Shown: piece by piece, positions 1 to 6,076 of the stretch
Numbering within the stretch: position 1 is the first letter of the stretch
Layout: each line of letters starts with the position of its first letter
NCBI GenBank assembly: GCA_021295675.1
Contig: JAGWBY010000048.1
Location: forward strand, 42,375-55,646
Direction of reading: 5' to 3'
Origin: Candidatus Latescibacterota bacterium
GTDB taxonomy: Bacteria; Latescibacterota; UBA2968; UBA8231
DNA: 13,272 nt
Notes under the pieces: generated by a model
What the model saw: the letters and a program-made list of their open reading frames with translations, nothing else
Databases searched by the model: none
Told to the model about the DNA's origin: nothing
Translations under genes and position numbers: made by a program

Positions 1-1235
1 ACGCCCCCGGCATGCGCTTGGCCGCCATTGCCGAATTGGACCTAACCAAAGCCCGGCGTGCATACGGCCGGGGCCAGATCCCCGACGACCAGATAGACAC
101 AGCCGACGACCCTATGGCCATTGACGCGGCCATGGAGGCGGGTCGCTACGCCGTCACCGGCGATGCCCGCGCCCTGATGGAGAGCAGCCTCGACCTAGTT
201 ATCGAGGCCACGGGCAACGTCGAAGCTGGAGCGACCCACGCCCGCTATGCCATAGCGCAAAAGAAGCACCTAGTCATGGTCACGGTGGAGGCCGATGTAG
301 TCGTCGGCAGCCAACTGAAAAAACTGGCCGATCAAGCCGGCGTGCTCTACAGCGCCGCGTACGGCGACGAGCCGGCCTGCGCTTTGGAACTGTGGGACTG
401 GGCCCGAGCCCTCGGTTTCAGGGTAATAGCCGCTGGCAAGGGCACGCGCTTTAAGACCGACTTCCGCAAAGCCAATCCCGACGATGTGCCGCGTCTGTAC
501 GGCTTTACCGGACGCGATTACAACGCCCAGATGTTTGGTTCATTTTTAGACGGCACGAAGCACGCCATTGAAATGGCCTGTCTGGCCAATATGAGCGGCC
601 TCGTGCCCGACGTGCGCGGCATGCACTTCCCAGCCGTGGACTTGCGCCAGATCCCCGATATTTTGTGCCATCGGAGCAAGGGCGGCCTGCTCAACGCAGA
701 AGGCGTGGTCGAGGCGGTCAGTCTCATCGACGAGAACGAACAGGCCGTCGAGCGCGGTCTGCGCGGCGGTCTGTACTGCGTCGTCGATGGGGCCACGTCC
801 TTTGCCATGGAATCGCTCGGCTCGTACGGCGAGATTATCGGCATGATCATCGGCCGGCGCAGCGGCTACGGCATGATCTACCGCCCGCAGCACTGGGTTG
901 GCCACGAAATGCTCATCAGCGCGGCGCGCATCGCCCTCGACGGCCAGACCTCGGGGCACCCCATCGGCCATTACGCCGAAGTCGTGACCGCAGCCAAAAA
1001 GCCCCTCGCCGCTGGTACTGTGCTCGACGGCGAGGGCGGTTATTGCGCGTACGGTCTGTTGGAAAAAGCCGCCCTCGCCCGCTCTGGCAACCTGCTGCCC
1101 ATAGGTTTGTCGCAACGGGCCGTGCTCACCCGCGACATCCCCGAGGACGATCTGATCACCTACGACGATGTCGAACTGCCCGACTCCGAATTGCTCGCCT
1201 TGCGCCGCCAGCAGGAGGCCGACCTATGCGCCTAG
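1..1235 (+). CDS. NAD(P)-dependent oxidoreductase with C-terminal SAF-like domain (COG4091 type), 5'-truncated
   Basis: The reading frame is open from the window edge (the codons for A-P-G precede the first ATG at 12), so I treat the gene as cut at its 5' end and not as starting at 12. In this family the GxGxxG dinucleotide-binding loop lies just before a 'PGMRLxAI' stretch, which is where the visible sequence begins. Visible parts are the rest of a Rossmann-like domain (DLVIEATGNVEAG, a typical strand-turn-helix), a central homoserine-dehydrogenase-like region rich in G, H and Y (GFTGRDYN, PQHWVGHE), and a C-terminal SAF-like segment from 'KKPLAAGTVLDGEGG' to 'DIPEDDLITYDDVELP'. The family is annotated as predicted homoserine dehydrogenase or SAF-domain oxidoreductase; its true substrate is unclear and I do not assign one. 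The stop at 1233-1235 overlaps the start of the next gene by 10 bp, so the two are very likely co-transcribed. I am confident of the family and not of the reaction. Confidence 0.82.
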   Translation, partial: APGMRLAAIAELDLTKARRAYGRGQIPDDQIDTADDPMAIDAAMEAGRYAVTGDARALMESSLDLVIEATGNVEAGATHARYAIAQKKHLVMVTVEADVVVGSQLKKLADQAGVLYSAAYGDEPACALELWDWARALGFRVIAAGKGTRFKTDFRKANPDDVPRLYGFTGRDYNAQMFGSFLDGTKHAIEMACLANMSGLVPDVRGMHFPAVDLRQIPDILCHRSKGGLLNAEGVVEAVSLIDENEQAVERGLRGGLYCVVDGATSFAMESLGSYGEIIGMIIGRRSGYGMIYRPQHWVGHEMLISAARIALDGQTSGHPIGHYAEVVTAAKKPLAAGTVLDGEGGYCAYGLLEKAALARSGNLLPIGLSQRAVLTRDIPEDDLITYDDVELPDSELLALRRQQEADLCA

Positions 1236-2257
1236 TCATCTTGTCGTACAGTCACCACGGTCGCGGCATCGGCCAGACCATCCGCGCCTTGGGGCACGAT
1301 ATAATCGGGGTTATGGATGGGGAAGAAGCCCCGCGCCAACAACTTGCAGAGATTTTCCAATGTCCGGGCTTTGCCACGGCGGGCGAGTGCCTCGACGCTG
1401 CGCAGCCCGACGCCGCCCTAGTCGCTGGCAAGCACATTGAAATGCCAGATCACGTGCAGGCCTGCGTCGATCGGCGCATTCCCTACCTGCTCGACAAACC
1501 CTTTGCCGATTGTGCTGCTCGGCTTCGTCCCGCAGCCGAAGCTTCGGCCAAACACGGGGTCTTCAGCGCCCTCACCCTGCCCAACCGCGCCAGCCGCATC
1601 GTCGCCACTGTGGAGCGTTTGTTAGCTGATGGCACGCTGGGCGATTTGGTCCAGTACAGCAGCCGCCTCAACAACGGCCCGCCTTCGCGCTACGATCCGA
1701 CGCCCTCGGCTTGGCACAACGACCCGGCCATTTCCGGCGGCGGCAGTTGGGCCGTAGAGGCGGCCCACGGCATTGACACTTTCCTGCAATTCGTCGGCGA
1801 GCAGACGGTACACGTGGTCGGTGCCATCATGTCCAATGCCACTCACGGTCGTATAGTGGAGGATATTGGTTTGGGAATGCTGCGCACGGATGGGGGAGTG
1901 ACCGGCGTTATCGAAAGCGGCTACGCCTATCCGTCAGGGGTGCGCGGCGGCGATCATTTCTTCCGCTTTATCGGGACCCGCGCCATGGTTTTCCAGCAGT
2001 ACGGCAAAGAGGGCGAGCCGCTCATCGAAGTCCACACTACCGAGGGCGTGCAGTTCAGTGAAGATCTGTCGCACGGCGAGCGCATGACGACCATTGTCGA
2101 TCAAGCCCTGACCGCTTTGGCAGAGGGGCGGTCCTTCACCCCCAATATCGACCAAGCCGTGCGCATCCTCGAAATACAGGACGCGGTGTACGACCATGCC
2201 CGCAGAAATCCGCTGACCAATGGCCCATATCCCATGGGTTCTACGCCTAGTATCTAA
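1226..2257 (+). CDS. Gfo/Idh/MocA family oxidoreductase (343 aa)
   Basis: This is a predicted NAD(P)-dependent sugar or polyol dehydrogenase-like protein of 343 residues, a normal size for the family. I chose ATG 1226 because an AGGAGG Shine-Dalgarno site (1213-1218) lies 7 nt upstream and the protein then begins with the expected first beta strand (MRLVILSY). The longer open frame upstream only mirrors the previous gene. The catalytic lysine motif is 'LLDKPFAD' (Lys91, equivalent to EKP). The substrate-side motif is 'GGGSWAVEAAHGIDTF' (His181, Asp184). The N-terminal turn reads 'SYSHHGRGIG' where GxGxxG is usual; a histidine-bearing turn of this sort occurs in some family members. It overlaps the upstream SAF-domain gene by 10 bp, which points to translational coupling and a shared pathway. 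The substrate cannot be read from the sequence. Confidence 0.88.
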   Translation: MRLVILSYSHHGRGIGQTIRALGHDIIGVMDGEEAPRQQLAEIFQCPGFATAGECLDAAQPDAALVAGKHIEMPDHVQACVDRRIPYLLDKPFADCAARLRPAAEASAKHGVFSALTLPNRASRIVATVERLLADGTLGDLVQYSSRLNNGPPSRYDPTPSAWHNDPAISGGGSWAVEAAHGIDTFLQFVGEQTVHVVGAIMSNATHGRIVEDIGLGMLRTDGGVTGVIESGYAYPSGVRGGDHFFRFIGTRAMVFQQYGKEGEPLIEVHTTEGVQFSEDLSHGERMTTIVDQALTALAEGRSFTPNIDQAVRILEIQDAVYDHARRNPLTNGPYPMGSTPSI

Positions 2258-2270
2258 TGATGCTGATGCT

Positions 2271-2392
2271 ACGGCGAAAAACTACGGGCTATAGCTGCTT
2301 GTATAGTTGAATAGTTCGCTGGGCCGCGTCTTCCCACGTGAAGGCCGCAGCCCGTGTGGCGTCCTTGGTGCGATAGCCGTTGGCGGAGCGCG
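2271..2392 (-). pseudogene. Duplicated 3' fragment of the GT4 glycosyltransferase gene
   Basis: Read on the minus strand, this stretch encodes the last residues of the glycosyltransferase found at 3122-4273: R-A-A-A-F-T-W-E-D-A-A-Q-R-T-I-Q-L-Y-K-Q-L-stop, with the intact gene reading K-R-L at the end. One extra base around 2356 shifts the frame upstream of this, and similarity stops at about 2392. By eye there are 8 substitutions and one 1-base indel over 122 bp. The match continues about 18 bp past the stop codon, so it is a segmental duplication and not a domain shared between proteins. It is too short to be functional. Confidence 0.85.
2271..2392. repeat. Direct repeat, left copy
   Basis: This is the left copy of an imperfect direct repeat whose right copy is 3104-3224. 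The longest identical run is 51 bp (2305-2355). The two copies bracket the HicB/HicA-like pair. Confidence 0.9.
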
Positions 2393-2496
2393 ACGCGAGG
2401 GAACATGCGGAAGGAGCGCAGATTTACGGGATGTGTTCTGTCGTTAGATATGGCTTGAGACGGGCGTTGGGGTGTCGAAGGGGCGGTATAAAAAGA
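2393..2496. other. Intergenic segment between the repeat copy and the toxin gene
   Basis: No gene, hairpin terminator or RNA gene is evident. The first 50 or so bases (GC-rich, with GGAGCG/GGAGCGC-like motifs) do not match the gene next to the right-hand repeat copy, so the junction near 2392 is the breakpoint of the duplication. A 60-codon open frame on the plus strand here (2380-2562) has no recognisable protein features and overlaps the toxin gene. Confidence 0.5.
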
Positions 2497-2721
2497 TCAT
2501 TTCAAAAGTCCAAGACGCTCGAGGTCGTCCTCACCCCACCGAACTTGTTGCTCAATGATTGACTTGAGAGTGCCGATAGCAAAGGTCTGGTTCATGTTAT
2601 GAAGGTGAATAAAAAGACGGGTTGCGCCTTTTCTTTTGTATTCGCGAAACCCGTCTCTTTTTAATGCCCGTATCAATCTGCGTGCTGTAAGCGAACGAAG
2701 CCTGCTATAATCAATGGCCAT
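2497..2721 (-). CDS. hicA-like: HicA-like (YcfA family) toxin, probable active-site variant
   Basis: This small basic protein of 74 residues matches the HicA mRNA interferase pattern (a double-stranded-RNA-binding-like fold that cleaves mRNA). It has an N-terminal 'LRSLTARRLIRALKRDGF', a 'KRKGA' turn at 29-33 and a C-terminal 'IGTLKSIIEQ' (49-58, the family's 'GTLxxIlxQ'). In active HicA proteins the turn reads K-G-S-H and the histidine is catalytic; here it is K-G-A-T, with Thr34 in the histidine position. Its ATG is 3 nt after the HicB-like stop codon, so translation should be coupled to the antitoxin frame. There is no clear Shine-Dalgarno site of its own. The family call is good; activity as a toxin is doubtful. 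The base composition is visibly more AT-rich than the flanking genes, which fits horizontal acquisition. Confidence 0.8.
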   Translation of the reverse strand: MAIDYSRLRSLTARRLIRALKRDGFREYKRKGATRLFIHLHNMNQTFAIGTLKSIIEQQVRWGEDDLERLGLLK

Positions 2722-2724
2722 ATA

Positions 2725-2971
2725 CTAGATGGCTATGGCGACCAAAGGAACGTCGCTGACCTGAATTTGCGAAGGTGGGTCAGTAGGTATGCCTTCTCCA
2801 ATCTCCAGCAGATGCGCAACGAGAAGATCAACAGCATTTTCTAAATTCTCTAAAGCCTCTTTCTCGGTATATCCCCAACTCGCAGCCCCTTTATGCTCTA
2901 GCTCGGGAATATAGGCTCTCATCGGGCCACTTGTCTTGCTCTAAAACAGCCTGAAACAAATACGTTTTCAT
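2725..2971 (-). pseudogene. hicB-like: HicB-like antitoxin gene, frameshifted near its 5' end
   Basis: The open frame from ATG 2922 gives 65 residues, 'MRAYIPELEHKGAASWGYTEKEAL...', which lacks the first beta strand of HicB. That strand is present just upstream in another frame: ATG 2971 (GGGGGG at 2983-2978, 6 nt spacing) encodes M-K-T-Y-L-F-Q-A-V-L-E-Q-D-K-W-P-D before running into a TAA at 2893-2891. The join 'DKWPD / RAYIPEL' restores the family layout, where a 'xPDGR..AYxPEL' stretch follows the first strand. The two frames differ by one base near 2920, so I read this as a frameshifted antitoxin of about 82 residues. An alternative is a real, shortened protein starting at 2922, or a sequencing error. 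The conserved core is S-W-G-Y-T-E-K-E-A-L-E-N. No separate DNA-binding domain is seen at the C-terminus. Confidence 0.75.
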
Positions 2972-3121
2972 ATATATCCCCCCTTTTTATTTTTGCTTCG
3001 GAACCCCTCGACAGGACCCGCCAGCTTCCTCAACTAGTAATAGTTTACAACTCGCGACAAATAAACCCAAATGTGAAGTGGACCGGACGCGACCGTCTGC
3101 GGCACGGCGAATAGTTACGGG
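2972..3121. other. Region upstream of the antitoxin frame and downstream of the glycosyltransferase
   Basis: This 150-bp segment holds the probable hicB 5' leader on the minus strand and the 3' flank of the glycosyltransferase gene. It contains an AT-rich patch at 2984-2995, the small inverted repeat listed separately and the start of the right-hand direct repeat (3104). I see no convincing rho-independent terminator after the glycosyltransferase stop and no further open reading frame. Confidence 0.4.
3032..3045. promoter_or_regulatory. Small inverted repeat upstream of the antitoxin frame (possible operator)
   Basis: AACTA-GTAA-TAGTT is a perfect 5-bp inverted repeat with a 4-base centre, about 60 bp upstream of ATG 2971. 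HicB-type antitoxins commonly autoregulate through palindromes in their promoter region. This HicB-like protein shows no DNA-binding domain, so the role is only a guess. Confidence 0.2.
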
Positions 3122-3224
3122 CTATAGCCGCTTGTACAGTTGAATAGTTCGCTGGGCCGCGTCTTCCCACGTGAAGGCCGCAGCCCGTTGGCGTCCTTGA
3201 TGCGATAGCTGTTGGCGGAGTGCG
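3104..3224. repeat. Direct repeat, right copy (3' end of the glycosyltransferase gene)
   Basis: This is the right-hand, intact-gene copy of the direct repeat also found at 2271-2392. It covers the last 34 or so codons of the glycosyltransferase plus about 18 bp of downstream sequence. The 711 bp between the copies carry the HicB/HicA-like pair. Confidence 0.9.
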
Positions 3225-4273
3225 GAATCGGTCAGCAGGCGCTGCATCCCGGCGGCGATGGAGGCGACGTCGAGCGGATTGACGAGCACTGCATCTTCTC
3301 CAGCGACTTCGGCAAGCGATGAACAGTTCGACGTGAGCACTGGACAGCCGCTAGCCATCGCTTCGAGCACGGGCAACCCGAATCCTTCTATCAGCGATGG
3401 AAACGCAAAAAAGAGCGCGTGGGCAAGACAGCCGCGGATTTGCTCGTCGCTGAGCTGGCCGACGAGGAGCACCCGGTCACTCAGGCCGAGTTGATGCGCC
3501 AGGCGCACGAGTGCGGGATTGCCCTCGCCGCGGCCGGCGAACACGAGGGCGAGGTCGGGATGGTCCGAGGCGACTTGGGCGAAGGCGCGAATTAGCCGAG
3601 GTAAGTTTTTGTACGGCAAGCTGTTACCTAGGCCAAAGGCAAAAGGCCGTTCTGCAAGACTGGCGAGAATATCCCGCTGCGCATGGTCTTGGTCGGTCGC
3701 ATGGCCCAAGTCAAACTGGGCTGGTTCCGAATTGTCCGAGTGCCAGGCGGAAGCCACGCCATGGAGGACGGCTGTTACTTTGTCGGCGGGGACGCCGTGG
3801 TAGAGTGCAGCTTGGCGCGTGCTTGCGGAGACGGCGACGATGTGGTCGGCTGCGGCGATGGCCCGGCGAATGCCAAAGCTGCCCAGAGACCCTTTGACCC
3901 AGCGCCGCCAGCGCCGTCCGTCGGAGAGGTAAGAATGATCCACCCAGATCAGATCGTGCAGGGTGATGATGACGCGCCGAGCGCGCACGCCGATGGGGAG
4001 AAAGTGGTATAGGGAGTGGTACACGTCGGCGTCGAGCCCGTTGATGACCCGGGCACCGGCGAGGATGTTGTGCGGCGAGGAAATGTCGTGCGGTGCGAAA
4101 ATCTCCCTGAAGTTGGCCTGATCGGCGATAGGGCCGTGGCGCGAGGGCCGGCGGACGACGATATACTCGTTTTCGCGGTCTAGCTTGGCGATGTGGCTGA
4201 CGAGGTCGGCGGCGTAGCGACCGAGGCTGGTGGGCACGTCGCGCAGGGAGCGGGCGTCGATGCAGATCCTCAT
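3122..4273 (-). CDS. GT4 family glycosyltransferase (383 aa)
   Basis: This is a GT-B fold retaining glycosyltransferase that would transfer a sugar from a nucleotide donor to a lipid or saccharide acceptor at the cytoplasmic side of the membrane. The N-terminal acceptor domain starts 'MRICIDARSLRD' and includes 'IITLHDLIW' (102-110) and 'IVAVSASTRQ' (145-154). The C-terminal donor domain has 'NSLPYKNLPRLI' (217-228), 'VFAGRGEGNP' (244-253) and the classical EX7E motif 'EGFGLPVLE' (Glu296, Glu304). I chose ATG 4273 because it overlaps the upstream stop codon as ATGA and gives a standard N-terminus. The open frame continues to 4573, but that extension only mirrors the previous gene. There is no Shine-Dalgarno site of its own, as expected for a coupled start. 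It is the last gene of the minus-strand operon. Its 3' end has been copied to 2271-2392. The sugar and acceptor are unknown. Confidence 0.9.
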   Translation of the reverse strand: MRICIDARSLRDVPTSLGRYAADLVSHIAKLDRENEYIVVRRPSRHGPIADQANFREIFAPHDISSPHNILAGARVINGLDADVYHSLYHFLPIGVRARRVIITLHDLIWVDHSYLSDGRRWRRWVKGSLGSFGIRRAIAAADHIVAVSASTRQAALYHGVPADKVTAVLHGVASAWHSDNSEPAQFDLGHATDQDHAQRDILASLAERPFAFGLGNSLPYKNLPRLIRAFAQVASDHPDLALVFAGRGEGNPALVRLAHQLGLSDRVLLVGQLSDEQIRGCLAHALFFAFPSLIEGFGLPVLEAMASGCPVLTSNCSSLAEVAGEDAVLVNPLDVASIAAGMQRLLTDSALRQQLSHQGRQRAAAFTWEDAAQRTIQLYKRL

Positions 4274-5019
4274 GGGGGGAGGCCGGCGCAGTAGTTGGGG
4301 ATGTGCGCTAGCGCTGACCGCGGCCAGACCCGGAAGTCGGCGTAGGCGGCTGCGGCGTACCCTCGGGTCGAATTGGCATCGGTGAGCAAGGCGATGCCAA
4401 TGGTTTTTTTCGGCAGCTTGGACGACAAGACGCGTTCGTGATCTTTTTCCAGATCGACCCACTCTTGGAGCCATTGCCCCAACTTCTCCGGTCCGCTTTG
4501 AAGCACGACAAACCAAGGGCGGGCAATGCCTTTGCGGCGGGAGACGGTGCCTGGGGCCAAGGTCGTGCTCCACACGTATTTGATCTGGCGCGGGATGCCG
4601 AGCCAGTTGTGCGAAAAAATGACGTGCACTCCGGCGGCGCTGTCGTTGGTCTCGGTATAGCGCTCGTCGCCCCCCGGCGGCAGGGCGTCAGCGCGCCAGC
4701 ACCAAGTCATAATTGGGTATTGCCGAGGATCCCAGTGGAATCGCTTCATGAGGACGACCGAGTGGCCGGTATCCTGCGCGGCTAAGTAGCGGCGGCCGTT
4801 GGCCTCGCGGACGGCATAGAGCTTGGGTTTGTCGTCGTCTTTGCGGCGCCAGCGCCAGTCCCGGGGCAGGCTGTCTAGGGGCGTGGTGGCAAAGTCTTCG
4901 ATGACGAGGTAAGGGGGGGCTTCATGCCCGCCCTCATCCGGTGGCGCATCTTGGGCAGAGGCAGTGTAGAGAAAGAGGACGCAGCAGCCCGCTAGGCAAG
5001 CGAGTATGTGTCGACGCAT
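4270..5019 (-). CDS. Exported DUF3047 family protein (249 aa)
   Basis: The first 22 residues form a signal peptide (positive MRRH, hydrophobic core to about residue 19, probable cleavage near 'TASA-QD'). The rest matches the DUF3047 pattern. It has an opening 'VIEDFATTPLDSLPRDW', then 'WDPRQYPIMTWCWRAD' (96-111), 'ETNDSAAGVHVIF' (123-135), 'KYVWSTTLAPG' (147-157) and a closing 'IALLTDANSTRGYAAAAYADF' region (209-229). DUF3047 has no established function. The fold looks like a beta-rich, carbohydrate-binding-like jelly roll, which is an inference from the alternating strands and tryptophans. The gene lies 25 nt after the flippase-like gene and overlaps the glycosyltransferase start by 4 bp (ATGA), so a periplasmic or envelope role in the same glycolipid or polysaccharide pathway is plausible. 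Confidence 0.85.
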   Translation of the reverse strand: MRRHILACLAGCCVLFLYTASAQDAPPDEGGHEAPPYLVIEDFATTPLDSLPRDWRWRRKDDDKPKLYAVREANGRRYLAAQDTGHSVVLMKRFHWDPRQYPIMTWCWRADALPPGGDERYTETNDSAAGVHVIFSHNWLGIPRQIKYVWSTTLAPGTVSRRKGIARPWFVVLQSGPEKLGQWLQEWVDLEKDHERVLSSKLPKKTIGIALLTDANSTRGYAAAAYADFRVWPRSALAHIPNYCAGLPP

Positions 5020-5044
5020 TGCTCCATCTCTTGTTGGGGCAGGG

Positions 5045-6076
5045 TCAGCGCGGGTTTTCTTGTTCCTGGAGCATGCTTAAGGCCGTCGAAGGGCGGCGCT
5101 GGAGCGCGGTGCGACTCATGTAGCTGAGAAAAGTCCAGCCGATGAAAATCCAGAACACGCGGCGCATGCGGCGCGTAAGACCCAAAGACAAGCCGAGAGA
5201 CGGGTCCAGCCCCAAGCTAGAAAACAGGAACACGAGGCTGCCTTCCATGACCCCGATATTGGAGGGCATGAAGAAGAACAGGCCGTTGATGACCGCGCCC
5301 AGGGCGTTGAGCAGGAAACAAAACCAAAAACCAATACCCGCGTCCAGTGCCCAGAGGATGGCGTAGGTTTCACAGGTACCCATAAACCAGCCGATGCTCT
5401 GAAAGAACAAGGCGCGGAGGAAGCGAGTGCGGTGGGTGCGGTAAAAGGTGCCGATATTGGTGTCGATGCGCGCGGCGCGCCCCATATTGCGCTCGATCAT
5501 GTCGGTGCGCAGACCGGCTGAGCGGAGCAGTTTGAGCAGGGACGTGAACATGCGCTCTTGACGCTTGTAGAAGACCCAGAAGGCCGCCAAGCTGACAATG
5601 AGCAGACCGGCGAAAAAGATCCGGTATTCCAAGGGAATAAGCTCAGACACGTCGTGGTAGTAGAACAACAGCCCGAGGCCGAGGACGGTGAAGGACAGGC
5701 CGACCGCAATTTGCGCGGTTTTGTCAACGACCACCGAGGCCATGCCACGCGGGCCGGGCGTCCGGTGGGTGAGCAAATAGGCCTTGACCGGCTCGCCGCC
5801 GAGATTGGCCAGCGGCGTGAGTTGATTGACCGCCTCGCCGGCGAGCTTGGCGGCAAAAAGGGTGAGTAGCCTCGGCTTGAAGGCGTCGGGCGGGAAGGCG
5901 AAGTTCCAGGCGATGGTGTTGGAAAGGTGCCAGGCGCACGAGGGCAGCAACAGCAGGGGGAACACCCACTTGATCGCGTCTAAATGGTGGAGGACCTCAT
6001 CGACTCCGAGCTGGCCGACGAGATAGCCCAGCAGCAGGAAGCCAAAGGCGACCATGGAAATTTGCAGGGCTTTCAC
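5045..6076 (-). CDS. Flippase-like membrane protein, LPG_synthase_TM family (343 aa)
   Basis: This integral membrane protein resembles the transmembrane part of lysylphosphatidylglycerol synthase (PF03706, UPF0104). The family is often found beside glycosyltransferases and lipid genes and is suspected to move or modify lipid-linked substrates; the exact role is not established. I count about seven to eight hydrophobic segments (roughly 4-21, 36-55, 118-140, 152-170, 220-245, 250-270, 275-290, 305-320). Family signatures are 'LTPLANLGGEPVKAYLL' (86-102) and 'PSNIGVMEGSLVFLF' (271-285). I chose GTG 6076 because GGAGG lies 7 nt upstream and it overlaps the previous stop as GTGA. The frame stays open to 6649, but that extension is the antisense-like shadow of the CDP-alcohol transferase. 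The C-terminal tail is short and basic. Confidence 0.88.
   Translation of the reverse strand: MKALQISMVAFGFLLLGYLVGQLGVDEVLHHLDAIKWVFPLLLLPSCAWHLSNTIAWNFAFPPDAFKPRLLTLFAAKLAGEAVNQLTPLANLGGEPVKAYLLTHRTPGPRGMASVVVDKTAQIAVGLSFTVLGLGLLFYYHDVSELIPLEYRIFFAGLLIVSLAAFWVFYKRQERMFTSLLKLLRSAGLRTDMIERNMGRAARIDTNIGTFYRTHRTRFLRALFFQSIGWFMGTCETYAILWALDAGIGFWFCFLLNALGAVINGLFFFMPSNIGVMEGSLVFLFSSLGLDPSLGLSLGLTRRMRRVFWIFIGWTFLSYMSRTALQRRPSTALSMLQEQENPR

Noticed and set aside
546..1115. Long minus-strand open frame opposite the SAF-domain gene
   Set aside because: It is antisense to a well-supported gene in GC-rich DNA and has no recognisable motif or ribosome site.
665..1225. In-frame extension upstream of the Gfo/Idh gene at 1226
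   Set aside because: The extension is arginine-rich, lies wholly inside the SAF-domain gene and has no family similarity. ATG 1226 has an ideal AGGAGG and gives the expected N-terminus.
2401..2437. GAACA...TGTTC as terminal inverted repeats of a small mobile element
   Set aside because: The arms are only 5 bp, there is no matching end on the other side of the island, and no target duplication is visible.
3081..3107. Possible rho-independent terminator after the glycosyltransferase
   Set aside because: Only a 4-bp stem (GACG/CGTC) can be drawn and no U-run follows on the minus strand.
4274..4573. In-frame extension upstream of the glycosyltransferase
   Set aside because: It overlaps the DUF3047 gene completely and is not glycosyltransferase-like. 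The ATGA overlap at 4273 explains the start.
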